From Pseudomonas mandelii (GTDB taxonomy: Bacteria > Pseudomonadota > Gammaproteobacteria > Pseudomonadales > Pseudomonadaceae): a stretch of DNA of 64,000 nt. Below, one piece after another: positions 53,555 to 61,050 of the stretch (positions are counted from its first letter, which is position 1; each line of letters starts with the position of its first letter). The notes beneath the pieces are model-generated. The model ran no database searches, was not told the DNA's origin, and worked only from the letters and a program-made list of their open reading frames with translations. The position numbers were made by a program, and so were the translations under genes. The stretch covers positions 1 through 64,000 of the forward strand of contig NZ_JAMYDU010000011.1 in NCBI RefSeq assembly GCF_024138395.1, given 5' to 3'.

Positions 53555-53938
53555 TTACTTCTGCTCTTGAGCTGGAGGCACGTCAGTCGCTGGAATAGCC
53601 GACTTTTGCTCTTGAAGCACCGGGACATCATCAGAAGCCGGTTGTTGCTTTGGAACTTCCAACACTGCTGGATTTGGCAAACCTACTTGAGTCAGCTCTT
53701 GAGCCTTCTCTTTAGCAAAGTAACCTAACCCTAAGCTGGTTATGAAGAAACCGGCGGCAAGTATAGCAGTAAACTTACTAAGAAAGGTAGAGGAACCTTG
53801 GCTTCCGAACACAGTATTTGAAGCACCTGCTCCGAAAGACGCGCCAGCATCCGCACCTTTACCCTGCTGCAGCAAAACCAGAGCAACTACGCCCAATGCA
53901 CCCAGCAGATGAAAAACGACTACGACTGTTTCCAGCAT
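53555..53938 (-). CDS. secG: Protein-export membrane protein SecG
   Basis: A ~127-residue inner-membrane subunit of the SecYEG translocon. Two membrane helices are visible (MLETVVVVFHLLGALGVVALVLL and FTAILAAGFFITSLGLGYF), joined by the conserved QGKGADAGASFGAG loop. The C-terminal tail is longer than in E. coli and rich in Gln, Pro and Glu, as in other pseudomonads. It follows tpiA closely and precedes tRNA-Leu. The exact first base may be off by one: my count of a T-run at the start was ambiguous. Confidence 0.94.
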   Translation of the reverse strand: MLETVVVVFHLLGALGVVALVLLQQGKGADAGASFGAGASNTVFGSQGSSTFLSKFTAILAAGFFITSLGLGYFAKEKAQELTQVGLPNPAVLEVPKQQPASDDVPVLQEQKSAIPATDVPPAQEQK

Positions 53939-53942
53939 TTTT

Positions 53943-54698
53943 TCAGTTTCCCGCGGCGCGACAAATCGCACCGAACTCATCTGCATTCAGGGAAGCCCCA
54001 CCAATGAGCCCCCCATCGATATCCGGCATGCCGAACAGTTCGACCGCATTGGCCGCCTTCACGCTGCCGCCGTATAGAAGCCGCACACCTTGCGCGACTT
54101 CAGAATTCTCTGCCGCCAACTGAGCGCGAATGGCTGCGTGCACATCCTGCGCTTGTTGCGGCGAAGCAGTCAGCCCGGTTCCAATGGCCCAGACCGGCTC
54201 GTAAGCGATTACTGCCTTTGCAAAGACACCTACACCCAGCCCCTCAATGATACTGCCAAGCTGACGCCCGACAACCTCAAGAGTTTTTCCAGCCTCGCGC
54301 TCTTCAAGGGTCTCCCCTACGCACAACACCGGAATCAAGCCACATGCCTGCGCCGCTGCGAACTTGCGAATCAGCATTCCATCCTGCTCGCCCATTATCT
54401 GGCGGCGCTCGGAGTGCCCGACAAGCACCAGGGAACAACCTGCATCCACTAATTGACTCGGAGCAATTTCACCGGTCAATGCACCTTGCATGGATTCCAC
54501 TGCAGAATTCTGCGCGCCGACCGAAATCGACTTGCCTTTCAAGCCATCAATCACTTGATTGATATGCAAGCAAGGCGGGAATACCGCGACATCAACACCG
54601 CTCGGCAAGGCCAGATGACTAAGGCCGTTGATCAGCTCAGCGACGCTGGCGCGGGTACCGTGCATCTTCCAGTTACCAGCTACCATAGGGCGACGCAT
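53943..54698 (-). CDS. tpiA: Triosephosphate isomerase
   Basis: A 251-residue cytoplasmic TIM-barrel enzyme that interconverts dihydroxyacetone phosphate and glyceraldehyde-3-phosphate. Catalytic residues are N9/K11 (AGNWKMHG), H95 (GHSERRQ) and E167 (AYEPVWAIGTG). The C-terminal phosphate loop is LYGGSVKAANA...GLIGGASL. It lies between glmM and secG, as in PAO1. Confidence 0.97.
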   Translation of the reverse strand: MRRPMVAGNWKMHGTRASVAELINGLSHLALPSGVDVAVFPPCLHINQVIDGLKGKSISVGAQNSAVESMQGALTGEIAPSQLVDAGCSLVLVGHSERRQIMGEQDGMLIRKFAAAQACGLIPVLCVGETLEEREAGKTLEVVGRQLGSIIEGLGVGVFAKAVIAYEPVWAIGTGLTASPQQAQDVHAAIRAQLAAENSEVAQGVRLLYGGSVKAANAVELFGMPDIDGGLIGGASLNADEFGAICRAAGN

Positions 54699-54764
54699 GC
54701 TGTACCTCGTCGGTCAAAGTGGGCGCAGATGTTACCCAACACAATCATGGCTGGCAAGCCGAAA

Positions 54765-56102
54765 TCAGACAGAAACTTCAGTTACCAGTTTTGCCAGCTC
54801 TTCGGCATAACCGCGAACCTGCGTTTCGTCCTCGCCCTCGACCATGACCCGCACCAGCGGCTCCGTCCCGGACTTGCGTAACAGTACGCGCCCACGACCG
54901 GCCATCGCCTGGGTGACTCGGTCACTGGCCTCCTTGACGGTCGGATGTTCGATCGGATTCTCACCACCGCCAAACCGGACATTGATCAGCACCTGAGGAC
55001 ACTTGCGCAGCGCCTGACGGGACTGAGCCAGGCTTTCTACGCGCCTCTTCAGCGCCATCAATACCTGCAACGCGGCAATAATTGCATCACCGGTGGTGGT
55101 ATGACTGAAGCAGACAATGTGCCCCGAGTTTTCTCCACCCACCTGCCAATCGCGCTCCAGCAACTCGGAGATCACGTAACGGTCGCCTACGTTGGCGCGC
55201 ACAAAAGGAATCGCCAGATCCGCCAGGGCCAATTCCAGCCCAAGGTTACTCATCAGCGTACCGACCACGCCGCCCTGCAACTTGCCGCGATCTTGCAGAT
55301 CGCGAGCAATGATGAACAACAACTCGTCACCGTCGACGACAGTGCCAGTGTGATCGACCATCTGGACCCGGTCACCATCACCGTCAAAGGCAATACCCAA
55401 ATCGGCGTGCTCGGCCAATACGGCAGCTTGCAGTGGCTCCATATGGGTCGAACCGCAATTCTCATTGATGTTCAGGCCATTGGGATGAGCAGAAAGCACA
55501 ACGACATCGGCCCCCAGCTCACGGAACACACTCGGCGCCACTTTATAGGTCGCACCATGAGCGCAGTCGATCACGATCTTCAGCCCGGCAAAACTGGTAC
55601 CGGTAGGGACGCTGCTTTTGCAGAATTCGATATAGCGGCCCGAGGCATCATTGATTCGCGATACCTTGCCGATTTTGCTCGACTCAACCACGGTCATCGG
55701 GGTGTCGAGCAACTCTTCGATCATCAGCTCGACTTCATCCGGAAGCTTGGTGCCCTTTCCGGAGAAAAACTTGATGCCGTTGTCGTCATGGGGGTTGTGC
55801 GAAGCGCTGATCACGATGCCGGCTTCGGCATGAAAGGTCCGCGTCAGATAGGCGATGGCCGGTGTCGGCATCGGCCCCAGGAGCATCACATCAGCACCTG
55901 CCGAAGTCAGCCCGGCCTCAAGCGCCGATTCGAACATGTAACCGGAGATCCGGGTGTCCTTGCCCACGAGCACCTTGCAGGCACCCATGCTGCGAAAAGC
56001 CATGCCTGCCGCCCAGCCAAGCTTGAGCATGAAATCAGGAGTAATCGGGTATTCACCGACCCGACCACGAATGCCGTCGGTGCCAAAGTATTTTTTGCTC
56101 AT
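54765..56102 (-). CDS. glmM: Phosphoglucosamine mutase
   Basis: A 445-residue enzyme that converts glucosamine-6-phosphate to glucosamine-1-phosphate for peptidoglycan and LPS precursors. The phosphoserine is S101 in VISASHNPHDDNG. The metal loop is DGDGDR (AFDGDGDRVQMVD), the sugar-binding loop GGENSGHIV, and the phosphate-binding C-terminal loop LRKSGTEPLVRVM. It starts 16 bases after the folP stop. Confidence 0.97.
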   Translation of the reverse strand: MSKKYFGTDGIRGRVGEYPITPDFMLKLGWAAGMAFRSMGACKVLVGKDTRISGYMFESALEAGLTSAGADVMLLGPMPTPAIAYLTRTFHAEAGIVISASHNPHDDNGIKFFSGKGTKLPDEVELMIEELLDTPMTVVESSKIGKVSRINDASGRYIEFCKSSVPTGTSFAGLKIVIDCAHGATYKVAPSVFRELGADVVVLSAHPNGLNINENCGSTHMEPLQAAVLAEHADLGIAFDGDGDRVQMVDHTGTVVDGDELLFIIARDLQDRGKLQGGVVGTLMSNLGLELALADLAIPFVRANVGDRYVISELLERDWQVGGENSGHIVCFSHTTTGDAIIAALQVLMALKRRVESLAQSRQALRKCPQVLINVRFGGGENPIEHPTVKEASDRVTQAMAGRGRVLLRKSGTEPLVRVMVEGEDETQVRGYAEELAKLVTEVSV

Positions 56103-56118
56103 AAGTACTCCATCATTC

Positions 56119-56970
56119 TTATTCGGCTGATTCTACGGCGGCGATCATCCGCACCACATCGACGGTTTCGGCCACATCATGGACGCGCAATATACGCGCA
56201 CCCTTGATCGAAGCCAGTGCCGCGAGCGCCAAACCACCATGCAGGCGCTCTCCCACAGGCCGATTCAAGGCCTGCCCGATCATGCTCTTTCGCGAAACCC
56301 CGACCAACAGGGGCCGCCCCAAGGCATGCAGAGCTTCCATATGCTTGAACAAGCTTAGATTGTGCTGCAAGGTTTTCGCGAAGCCGAAGCCCGGATCGAG
56401 AATAATCCGCTCAGCGGGAATGCCCACCGACGCACATTGAACCATGCGCTCAGCGAGAAACTCGCCGACCTCTTTCGTTACATCCTGGTATTGCGGATTG
56501 TCCTGCATGTCGCCCGGTTCGCCGAGCATATGCATCAGACATACCGGTAAGCCAGTGGCTGCTGCCGCATCCAGAGCGCCATCTCGGCGCAACGAACGCA
56601 CATCATTGATCAAACCCGCCCCCAGCCTTGCGGTTTCACGCATGACTGCCGGCGTGGAAGTATCGACCGAGATAATCACATCGAGCTCACGATGAATACG
56701 CTCGACGACAGGCGCTACACGTTCCATCTCTTCAAGGGGGGAAACCGCCCTGGCACCGGGCCGGGTCGATTCGCCACCAACGTCGATCAGCGTCGCACCA
56801 GCCGCCACCATCGCCTCGGCGTGGCGCAGGGCCGCATCGAGCTGACTGTATTGGCCACCATCGGAAAAGGAATCGGGAGTGACATTGAGAATGCCCATGA
56901 CATGCGTCTGGGCCAAATCAAGAACCCGGTTGCCACAAGGCAACCGGGTCGAGGACTGAACAGAAGTCAT
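56119..56970 (-). CDS. folP: Dihydropteroate synthase
   Basis: A 283-residue TIM-barrel enzyme of folate synthesis that joins p-aminobenzoate to the pterin diphosphate; it is the sulfonamide target. Motifs are MGILNVTPDSFSDGG, IDVGGESTRPGA, ISVDTSTPAVM, LDPGFGFAKTLQHN, VGVSRKSMIG and the ending RVHDVAETVDVVRM. It starts 8 bases after the ftsH stop, matching the ftsH-folP-glmM order. Confidence 0.96.
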   Translation of the reverse strand: MTSVQSSTRLPCGNRVLDLAQTHVMGILNVTPDSFSDGGQYSQLDAALRHAEAMVAAGATLIDVGGESTRPGARAVSPLEEMERVAPVVERIHRELDVIISVDTSTPAVMRETARLGAGLINDVRSLRRDGALDAAAATGLPVCLMHMLGEPGDMQDNPQYQDVTKEVGEFLAERMVQCASVGIPAERIILDPGFGFAKTLQHNLSLFKHMEALHALGRPLLVGVSRKSMIGQALNRPVGERLHGGLALAALASIKGARILRVHDVAETVDVVRMIAAVESAE

Positions 56971-56978
56971 TTCAAACC

Positions 56979-58898
56979 TTATACGTCAGCAGCCGGGCCA
57001 CCGATTGGTGTTTCCGGACGCCCATCCTGCACCGCCGGAGGCGTACCGGATGTATCACTGCCGCCAGACCAGTCGCGAGGTTCGCGAGGCGTACGACCTG
57101 CCATGATGTCATCGATCTGATCGGCATCGATCGTCTCGTACTTCATCAGGGCATCCGCCATGGCGTCGAGCTTGTCACGGTTATCTGTGAGGATCTGCTT
57201 GGCCGTGCCGTAACACTGGTCAATGATGCTACGTACTTCGGAGTCGATCAGCTTGGCTGTCTCGCCGGAGAAGCTGGCATGCTGACCACCGCCGCCACGA
57301 CCGAGGAACACTTCGCCCTCTTCTTCGGCGTACATCAACGGGCCGAGTTTTTCCGACAAGCCCCATTTGGTCACCATGTTCCGTGCGATCTGGCTGGCAC
57401 GCATGATGTCGTTGGATGCACCGGTGGTGACACCGTCGAAGCCCAGGGTCATCTCTTCAGCGATACGACCGCCATACAGCGAGCAGATTTGGCTGATCAG
57501 CGCACGCTTGGACAGGCTGTAGCGATCTTCTTCCGGCAGGAACATGGTCACACCGAGCGCACGACCGCGCGGGATGATCGACACTTTGTAGACCGGGTCA
57601 TGCTCAGGCACGACGCGACCGACGATAGCGTGGCCAGCTTCGTGATAAGCGGTGTTCTGCTTCTCTTTCTCGGACATGACCATGGATTTGCGCTCGGCAC
57701 CCATCATGATCTTGTCTTTGGCCAGTTCGAACTCTTTCATCTCGACGATGCGCTTGCCGGCACGGGCTGCGAACAACGACGCCTCGTTCACCAGGTTGGC
57801 CAGGTCGGCACCGGAAAAACCAGGAGTGCCACGTGCGATCACGGCCGGAGCGACGTCGTCACCCATTGGCACTTTGCGCATGTGGACTTTGAGAATCTGC
57901 TCGCGACCACGGATATCCGGCAGACCGACCACGACCTGACGGTCGAAACGGCCCGGACGCAGCAATGCAGGGTCCAATACGTCGGGACGGTTGGTCGCCG
58001 CGATGACGATGATGCCGTCATTCATTTCGAAACCGTCCATCTCTACCAGCAACTGGTTGAGAGTCTGTTCGCGCTCGTCGTGGCCACCGCCCATGCCGGC
58101 GCCACGGTGGCGACCGACTGCGTCGATTTCATCGATGAAGATGATGCATGGCGCGTGCTTCTTCGCCTGCTCGAACATGTCACGAACACGACTGGCACCG
58201 ACACCGACGAACATTTCGACGAAATCGGAACCGGAAATGGTAAAGAACGGCACTTTGGCTTCGCCGGCAATCGCCTTGGCGATCAAGGTTTTACCCGTAC
58301 CAGGAGGACCGACCATCAGCACGCCACGAGGAATGCGACCGCCCAAACGCTGGAACTTGCCCGGATCGCGCAGGAACTCGACCAGTTCGCCAACTTCTTC
58401 CTTGGCTTCGTCGCAACCGGCAACGTCAGCCAAAGTGGTTTTCACCTGATCTTCGGAGAGCAGGCGCGCCTTGCTCTTCCCGAAGCTCATCGGCCCGCCC
58501 TTGCCACCGGCACCGCCCTGCATCTGCCGCATGAAGAACATGAAGACAGCGATGATCACCAGGATCGGGAAGCTTGCGACCAGGAGTTGAGTCCAGATGC
58601 TTTGTTGCTCAGGCTGTTTGCCTTCAACTACCACGTGGTTATCCACGAGGTCGCCGATCAGGCCATTGTCCTGGATTGCCGGACGAATGGTCTTGAAGCT
58701 GTCGCCATCGTTGCGCTTGCCGGTAATCACGTAGCCATCAACCGCTACGCGCTCGACCTTGCCATCCTTGACCTGCTGGATGAAGTCGGAATAGTTGAGG
58801 GTCTGCGGCTCGTTAGGGCTGGAGAAGTTGTTCATCACCGTCACCAGGACAGCCGCGATGATCAACCACAGGATCAGATTCTTTGCCATATCGTTCAA
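56979..58898 (-). CDS. ftsH: ATP-dependent zinc metalloprotease FtsH
   Basis: A 639-residue inner-membrane AAA+ protease that degrades membrane and regulatory proteins. There are two N-terminal membrane helices (about residues 4-22 and 100-122) with a periplasmic domain between. Walker A is VGPPGTGKTL near 200, Walker B CIIFIDEIDAVG, the second region of homology ATNRPDVLDPALLRPGRFDR, and the zinc site HEAGH near 415. The C-terminus is Gly/Pro-rich. TTG at 58898 (MNDMAKN) is seven bases after AGGG; the ATG nine bases later (MAKN) is the usual annotation and equally possible. Confidence 0.96.
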   Translation of the reverse strand: MNDMAKNLILWLIIAAVLVTVMNNFSSPNEPQTLNYSDFIQQVKDGKVERVAVDGYVITGKRNDGDSFKTIRPAIQDNGLIGDLVDNHVVVEGKQPEQQSIWTQLLVASFPILVIIAVFMFFMRQMQGGAGGKGGPMSFGKSKARLLSEDQVKTTLADVAGCDEAKEEVGELVEFLRDPGKFQRLGGRIPRGVLMVGPPGTGKTLIAKAIAGEAKVPFFTISGSDFVEMFVGVGASRVRDMFEQAKKHAPCIIFIDEIDAVGRHRGAGMGGGHDEREQTLNQLLVEMDGFEMNDGIIVIAATNRPDVLDPALLRPGRFDRQVVVGLPDIRGREQILKVHMRKVPMGDDVAPAVIARGTPGFSGADLANLVNEASLFAARAGKRIVEMKEFELAKDKIMMGAERKSMVMSEKEKQNTAYHEAGHAIVGRVVPEHDPVYKVSIIPRGRALGVTMFLPEEDRYSLSKRALISQICSLYGGRIAEEMTLGFDGVTTGASNDIMRASQIARNMVTKWGLSEKLGPLMYAEEEGEVFLGRGGGGQHASFSGETAKLIDSEVRSIIDQCYGTAKQILTDNRDKLDAMADALMKYETIDADQIDDIMAGRTPREPRDWSGGSDTSGTPPAVQDGRPETPIGGPAADV

Positions 58899-59091
58899 TT
58901 AACTACCCTCTGAAGCAAGCTCCGCTAATGGCGCGTGCTTCGCATGATATTCACCGGCCTAACTTACTACATTACCTACGGCTCTGGCAGGCGCCGTCTG
59001 TAACCCTTTGTGAAACACTTTCTACACAATATTCGCTAATGCTCACGGGACGAAATACGAAAAACCTATCGACCCGCAAAAAAACCTCGAT

Positions 59092-59721
59092 TTACTCACT
59101 ACGGCCGCGGTAGCCCCAAGCCAGCATGTATTGCTCGCGGGAACTGCCACGGGAAGAGTCCGGCTTGATCATCTGGACCTTGTCGAATTTCTGACGAGCG
59201 TCCTTCACGTAAGCATCAAACCCTTCGCCCTGAAACACCTTGATCACGAAATTACCACCCGGCTTGAGTATCCGAGCCGCCAGATCAAGAGCCAGCTCAC
59301 ATAGAAACATGGCTTTTGGCATGTCCACCTCAGGCGTACCACTCATATTGGGGGCCATATCGGAAATCACAAGGTCCACCTGCGAATTACCCACGGCTTC
59401 AAGGATCTGAGCGAGCACTTCGTCCTGGGTGAAGTCACCCTGGATGAAAGTCACGTCCGGAATGCTGTCCATTTCCAGAATGTCCGAGGCGATCAGACGC
59501 CCCTGACCACCGATCAGCCGACTAGTGACCTGCGACCAGCCGCCGGGCGCCGCACCCAGGTCGACAACGCTCATACCCGGACGGATCAGCTTGTATTTCT
59601 CCTGGACCTCCAGAAGCTTGTAACTCGCACGCGAGCGGTAACCATCCTTCTGCGCCTGCTTCACATATGGATCATTGACATGTCTTTTCAGCCAACCAAG
59701 GCTTGTCTTGGAACGCGCCAT
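59092..59721 (-). CDS. rlmE: 23S rRNA 2'-O-ribose U2552 methyltransferase RlmE (FtsJ)
   Basis: A 209-residue methyltransferase, needed for full 50S assembly. It has the SAM motif VVDLGAAPGGWSQV and the catalytic K-D-K-E set seen around RSRASYKLLEVQEKY, LVISDMAPNMSG and FVIKVFQGEGFD. The family tip RGSSREQYMLAWGYRG is intact. It lies upstream of ftsH, as in E. coli, with a 193-base gap that has no strong terminator, and divergent from yhbY. Confidence 0.96.
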   Translation of the reverse strand: MARSKTSLGWLKRHVNDPYVKQAQKDGYRSRASYKLLEVQEKYKLIRPGMSVVDLGAAPGGWSQVTSRLIGGQGRLIASDILEMDSIPDVTFIQGDFTQDEVLAQILEAVGNSQVDLVISDMAPNMSGTPEVDMPKAMFLCELALDLAARILKPGGNFVIKVFQGEGFDAYVKDARQKFDKVQMIKPDSSRGSSREQYMLAWGYRGRSE

Positions 59722-59776
59722 TGGGCACCTCGATGATAAGGGTCGTGATTAATTGGGCGGATCCACGAACCCTCGG

Positions 59777-59797
59777 GTAAAATGGCCGCCATTTTAC
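59777..59797. promoter_or_regulatory. Inverted repeat in the rlmE-yhbY divergent promoter region
   Basis: GTAAAATGG and CCATTTTAC are exact 9-base arms around CCG, 26 bases before yhbY and 56 bases from rlmE. TAAAAT within the left arm could be the yhbY -10, so the repeat may be an operator or a 5' hairpin. Confidence 0.4.
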
Positions 59798-59822
59798 AGA
59801 ATCCAGACTAAAGGGTCAGATT

Positions 59823-60131
59823 ATGCCGCTCACTCAAGAGCAGAAGAAACAGTACAAATCCATTGGCCACCATCTGAAACCAGTTTTGATTGTGGCTGAC
59901 AACGGTTTGACTGAAGGTGTGCTAGCCGAACTTGAACGCGCGTTGGCGGATCACGAGCTGATCAAAATCAAGCTCAACATCCTCGATCGCGAATCGCGCC
60001 TGGCAGCCATTGCAGAACTCTGCAAGGCCGGCAAAGCCGATCTGGTTCAGGTCATCGGCAAGATGGCACTGATTTACCGCAAGAACTTCAGCGTCAACAA
60101 ACAGCTGTCGAACGTCCATCGCTTCAAGTGA
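59823..60131 (+). CDS. yhbY: Ribosome assembly RNA-binding protein YhbY (CRS1-YhbY domain)
   Basis: A 102-residue RNA-binding protein associated with pre-50S particles. The KH-like CRM domain shows LTQEQKKQYKSIGHHLKPVLIVADNGLTE, then the GxxG-type loop near CKAGKADLVQVIGKMALIYR. It is divergent from rlmE, another 50S assembly factor, and converges on the small membrane-protein gene 9 bases away. Confidence 0.95.
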   Translation: MPLTQEQKKQYKSIGHHLKPVLIVADNGLTEGVLAELERALADHELIKIKLNILDRESRLAAIAELCKAGKADLVQVIGKMALIYRKNFSVNKQLSNVHRFK

Positions 60132-60140
60132 TGGCAAGGG

Positions 60141-60545
60141 TCAAGGGTGTGCTTCGCGCACCCTCACACTCCATCCCGGCACCGGTTGCATCACCAGCAC
60201 CAGCCCGGAAAATCCCAGAACAAGATAGCTGAACAGCTGCCAATGCGCCGCCTGTGGCCAGCCGACATAGACTGCGAAATACATCGCGCCCCCATACAGC
60301 GCCATCATCAGCAGTTGCCCACGAATATCGCGCCATAGACTGCCAAGGCCCTTGGCCTGAATCAGCACCAAAGCCTGAAAAATCACACACGCTGTGGCAA
60401 ACCCCACCATCAGCGTATTCAGCATGCCTGCAATTTCGTCGATCAGCAGCTGTGCCAGGCCAATCCGCCCCAGCACCGGCAGCAGACCGATATGCAACAG
60501 CCACAGGCCGCCAACCCACAACATTTGGGTCATCTGCCAAAGCAT
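60141..60545 (-). CDS. Small integral membrane protein (DUF4149-like), unknown function
   Basis: A 134-residue protein with four predicted membrane helices: MLWVGGLWLLHIGLLPVL, LMVGFATACVIFQALVLI, LLMMALYGGAMYFAVYVGW and LFSYLVLGFSGLVLVMQPV. Length and pattern fit the DUF4149 family; it corresponds to PA4754 by position between greA and yhbY/rlmE. Start choice is difficult. The first ATG (60545) comes directly after a GC-rich hairpin and lacks a ribosome site, and ATGs at 60533 and 60524 are also poor. Translation may depend on coupling to greA, whose stop is 28 bases upstream. Confidence 0.8.
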   Translation of the reverse strand: MLWQMTQMLWVGGLWLLHIGLLPVLGRIGLAQLLIDEIAGMLNTLMVGFATACVIFQALVLIQAKGLGSLWRDIRGQLLMMALYGGAMYFAVYVGWPQAAHWQLFSYLVLGFSGLVLVMQPVPGWSVRVREAHP

Positions 60546-60568
60546 GGCGCCCGCGCGTAGCGGGCGCC
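60546..60568 (-). terminator. GC hairpin after greA, abutting the next start codon
   Basis: GGCGCCCGC and GCGGGCGCC pair exactly around a 5-base loop, 5 bases beyond the greA stop. On the minus strand the next bases are ATGCTTT, the first possible start of the DUF4149-like gene. There is no long U-tract, so termination would be partial. Confidence 0.6.
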
Positions 60569-60573
60569 TTCTT

Positions 60574-61050
60574 TCAGAGGTGGCGAACTTCGACAATCTC
60601 GTACTCGATAACGCCACCGGGCGTTTTCACAGCGACCACATCACCCTCTTCCTTGGCAATCAAGGCGCGGGCCAGTGGCGAACCCACCGAAATCTTGCCG
60701 AGTTTGAAGTCAGCCTCATCCTCACCCACGATGTGGTAAGTGACGCGCTCATCCGTCTCGACGTTGGCGATTTCAACGGTGGTGCCGAAAATCACTTTGC
60801 CGGTATGAGGAATGGTCGTGACATCGATGATGACCTGATTCTGAATCCGGCCTTCGATGTCACGAATCCGCGCCTCGACCATACCCTGCTGCTCGCGAGC
60901 AGCGTGGTATTCGGCGTTTTCTTTCAAGTCACCCAACTCGCGGGCCGTACCGATGTCCTGGCTGAGCTTCGGGCGGACGACCTTGGTCAGGTGAGCGTGT
61001 TCTTCTTCCAGGGCTTTCGCGCCCTGGACGGTCATTGGGTATTTGATCAT
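60574..61050 (-). CDS. greA: Transcription elongation factor GreA
   Basis: A 158-residue secondary-channel factor that stimulates transcript cleavage by stalled RNA polymerase. The N-terminal coiled coil carries the acidic tip GDLKENAEYHAAREQQ (D41, E44 region). The C-terminal globular domain has VGEDEADFKLGKISVGSPLARALIAKEEGD. The ATG overlaps the carB stop as ATGA, so it is coupled to carB. Confidence 0.97.
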   Translation of the reverse strand: MIKYPMTVQGAKALEEEHAHLTKVVRPKLSQDIGTARELGDLKENAEYHAAREQQGMVEARIRDIEGRIQNQVIIDVTTIPHTGKVIFGTTVEIANVETDERVTYHIVGEDEADFKLGKISVGSPLARALIAKEEGDVVAVKTPGGVIEYEIVEVRHL

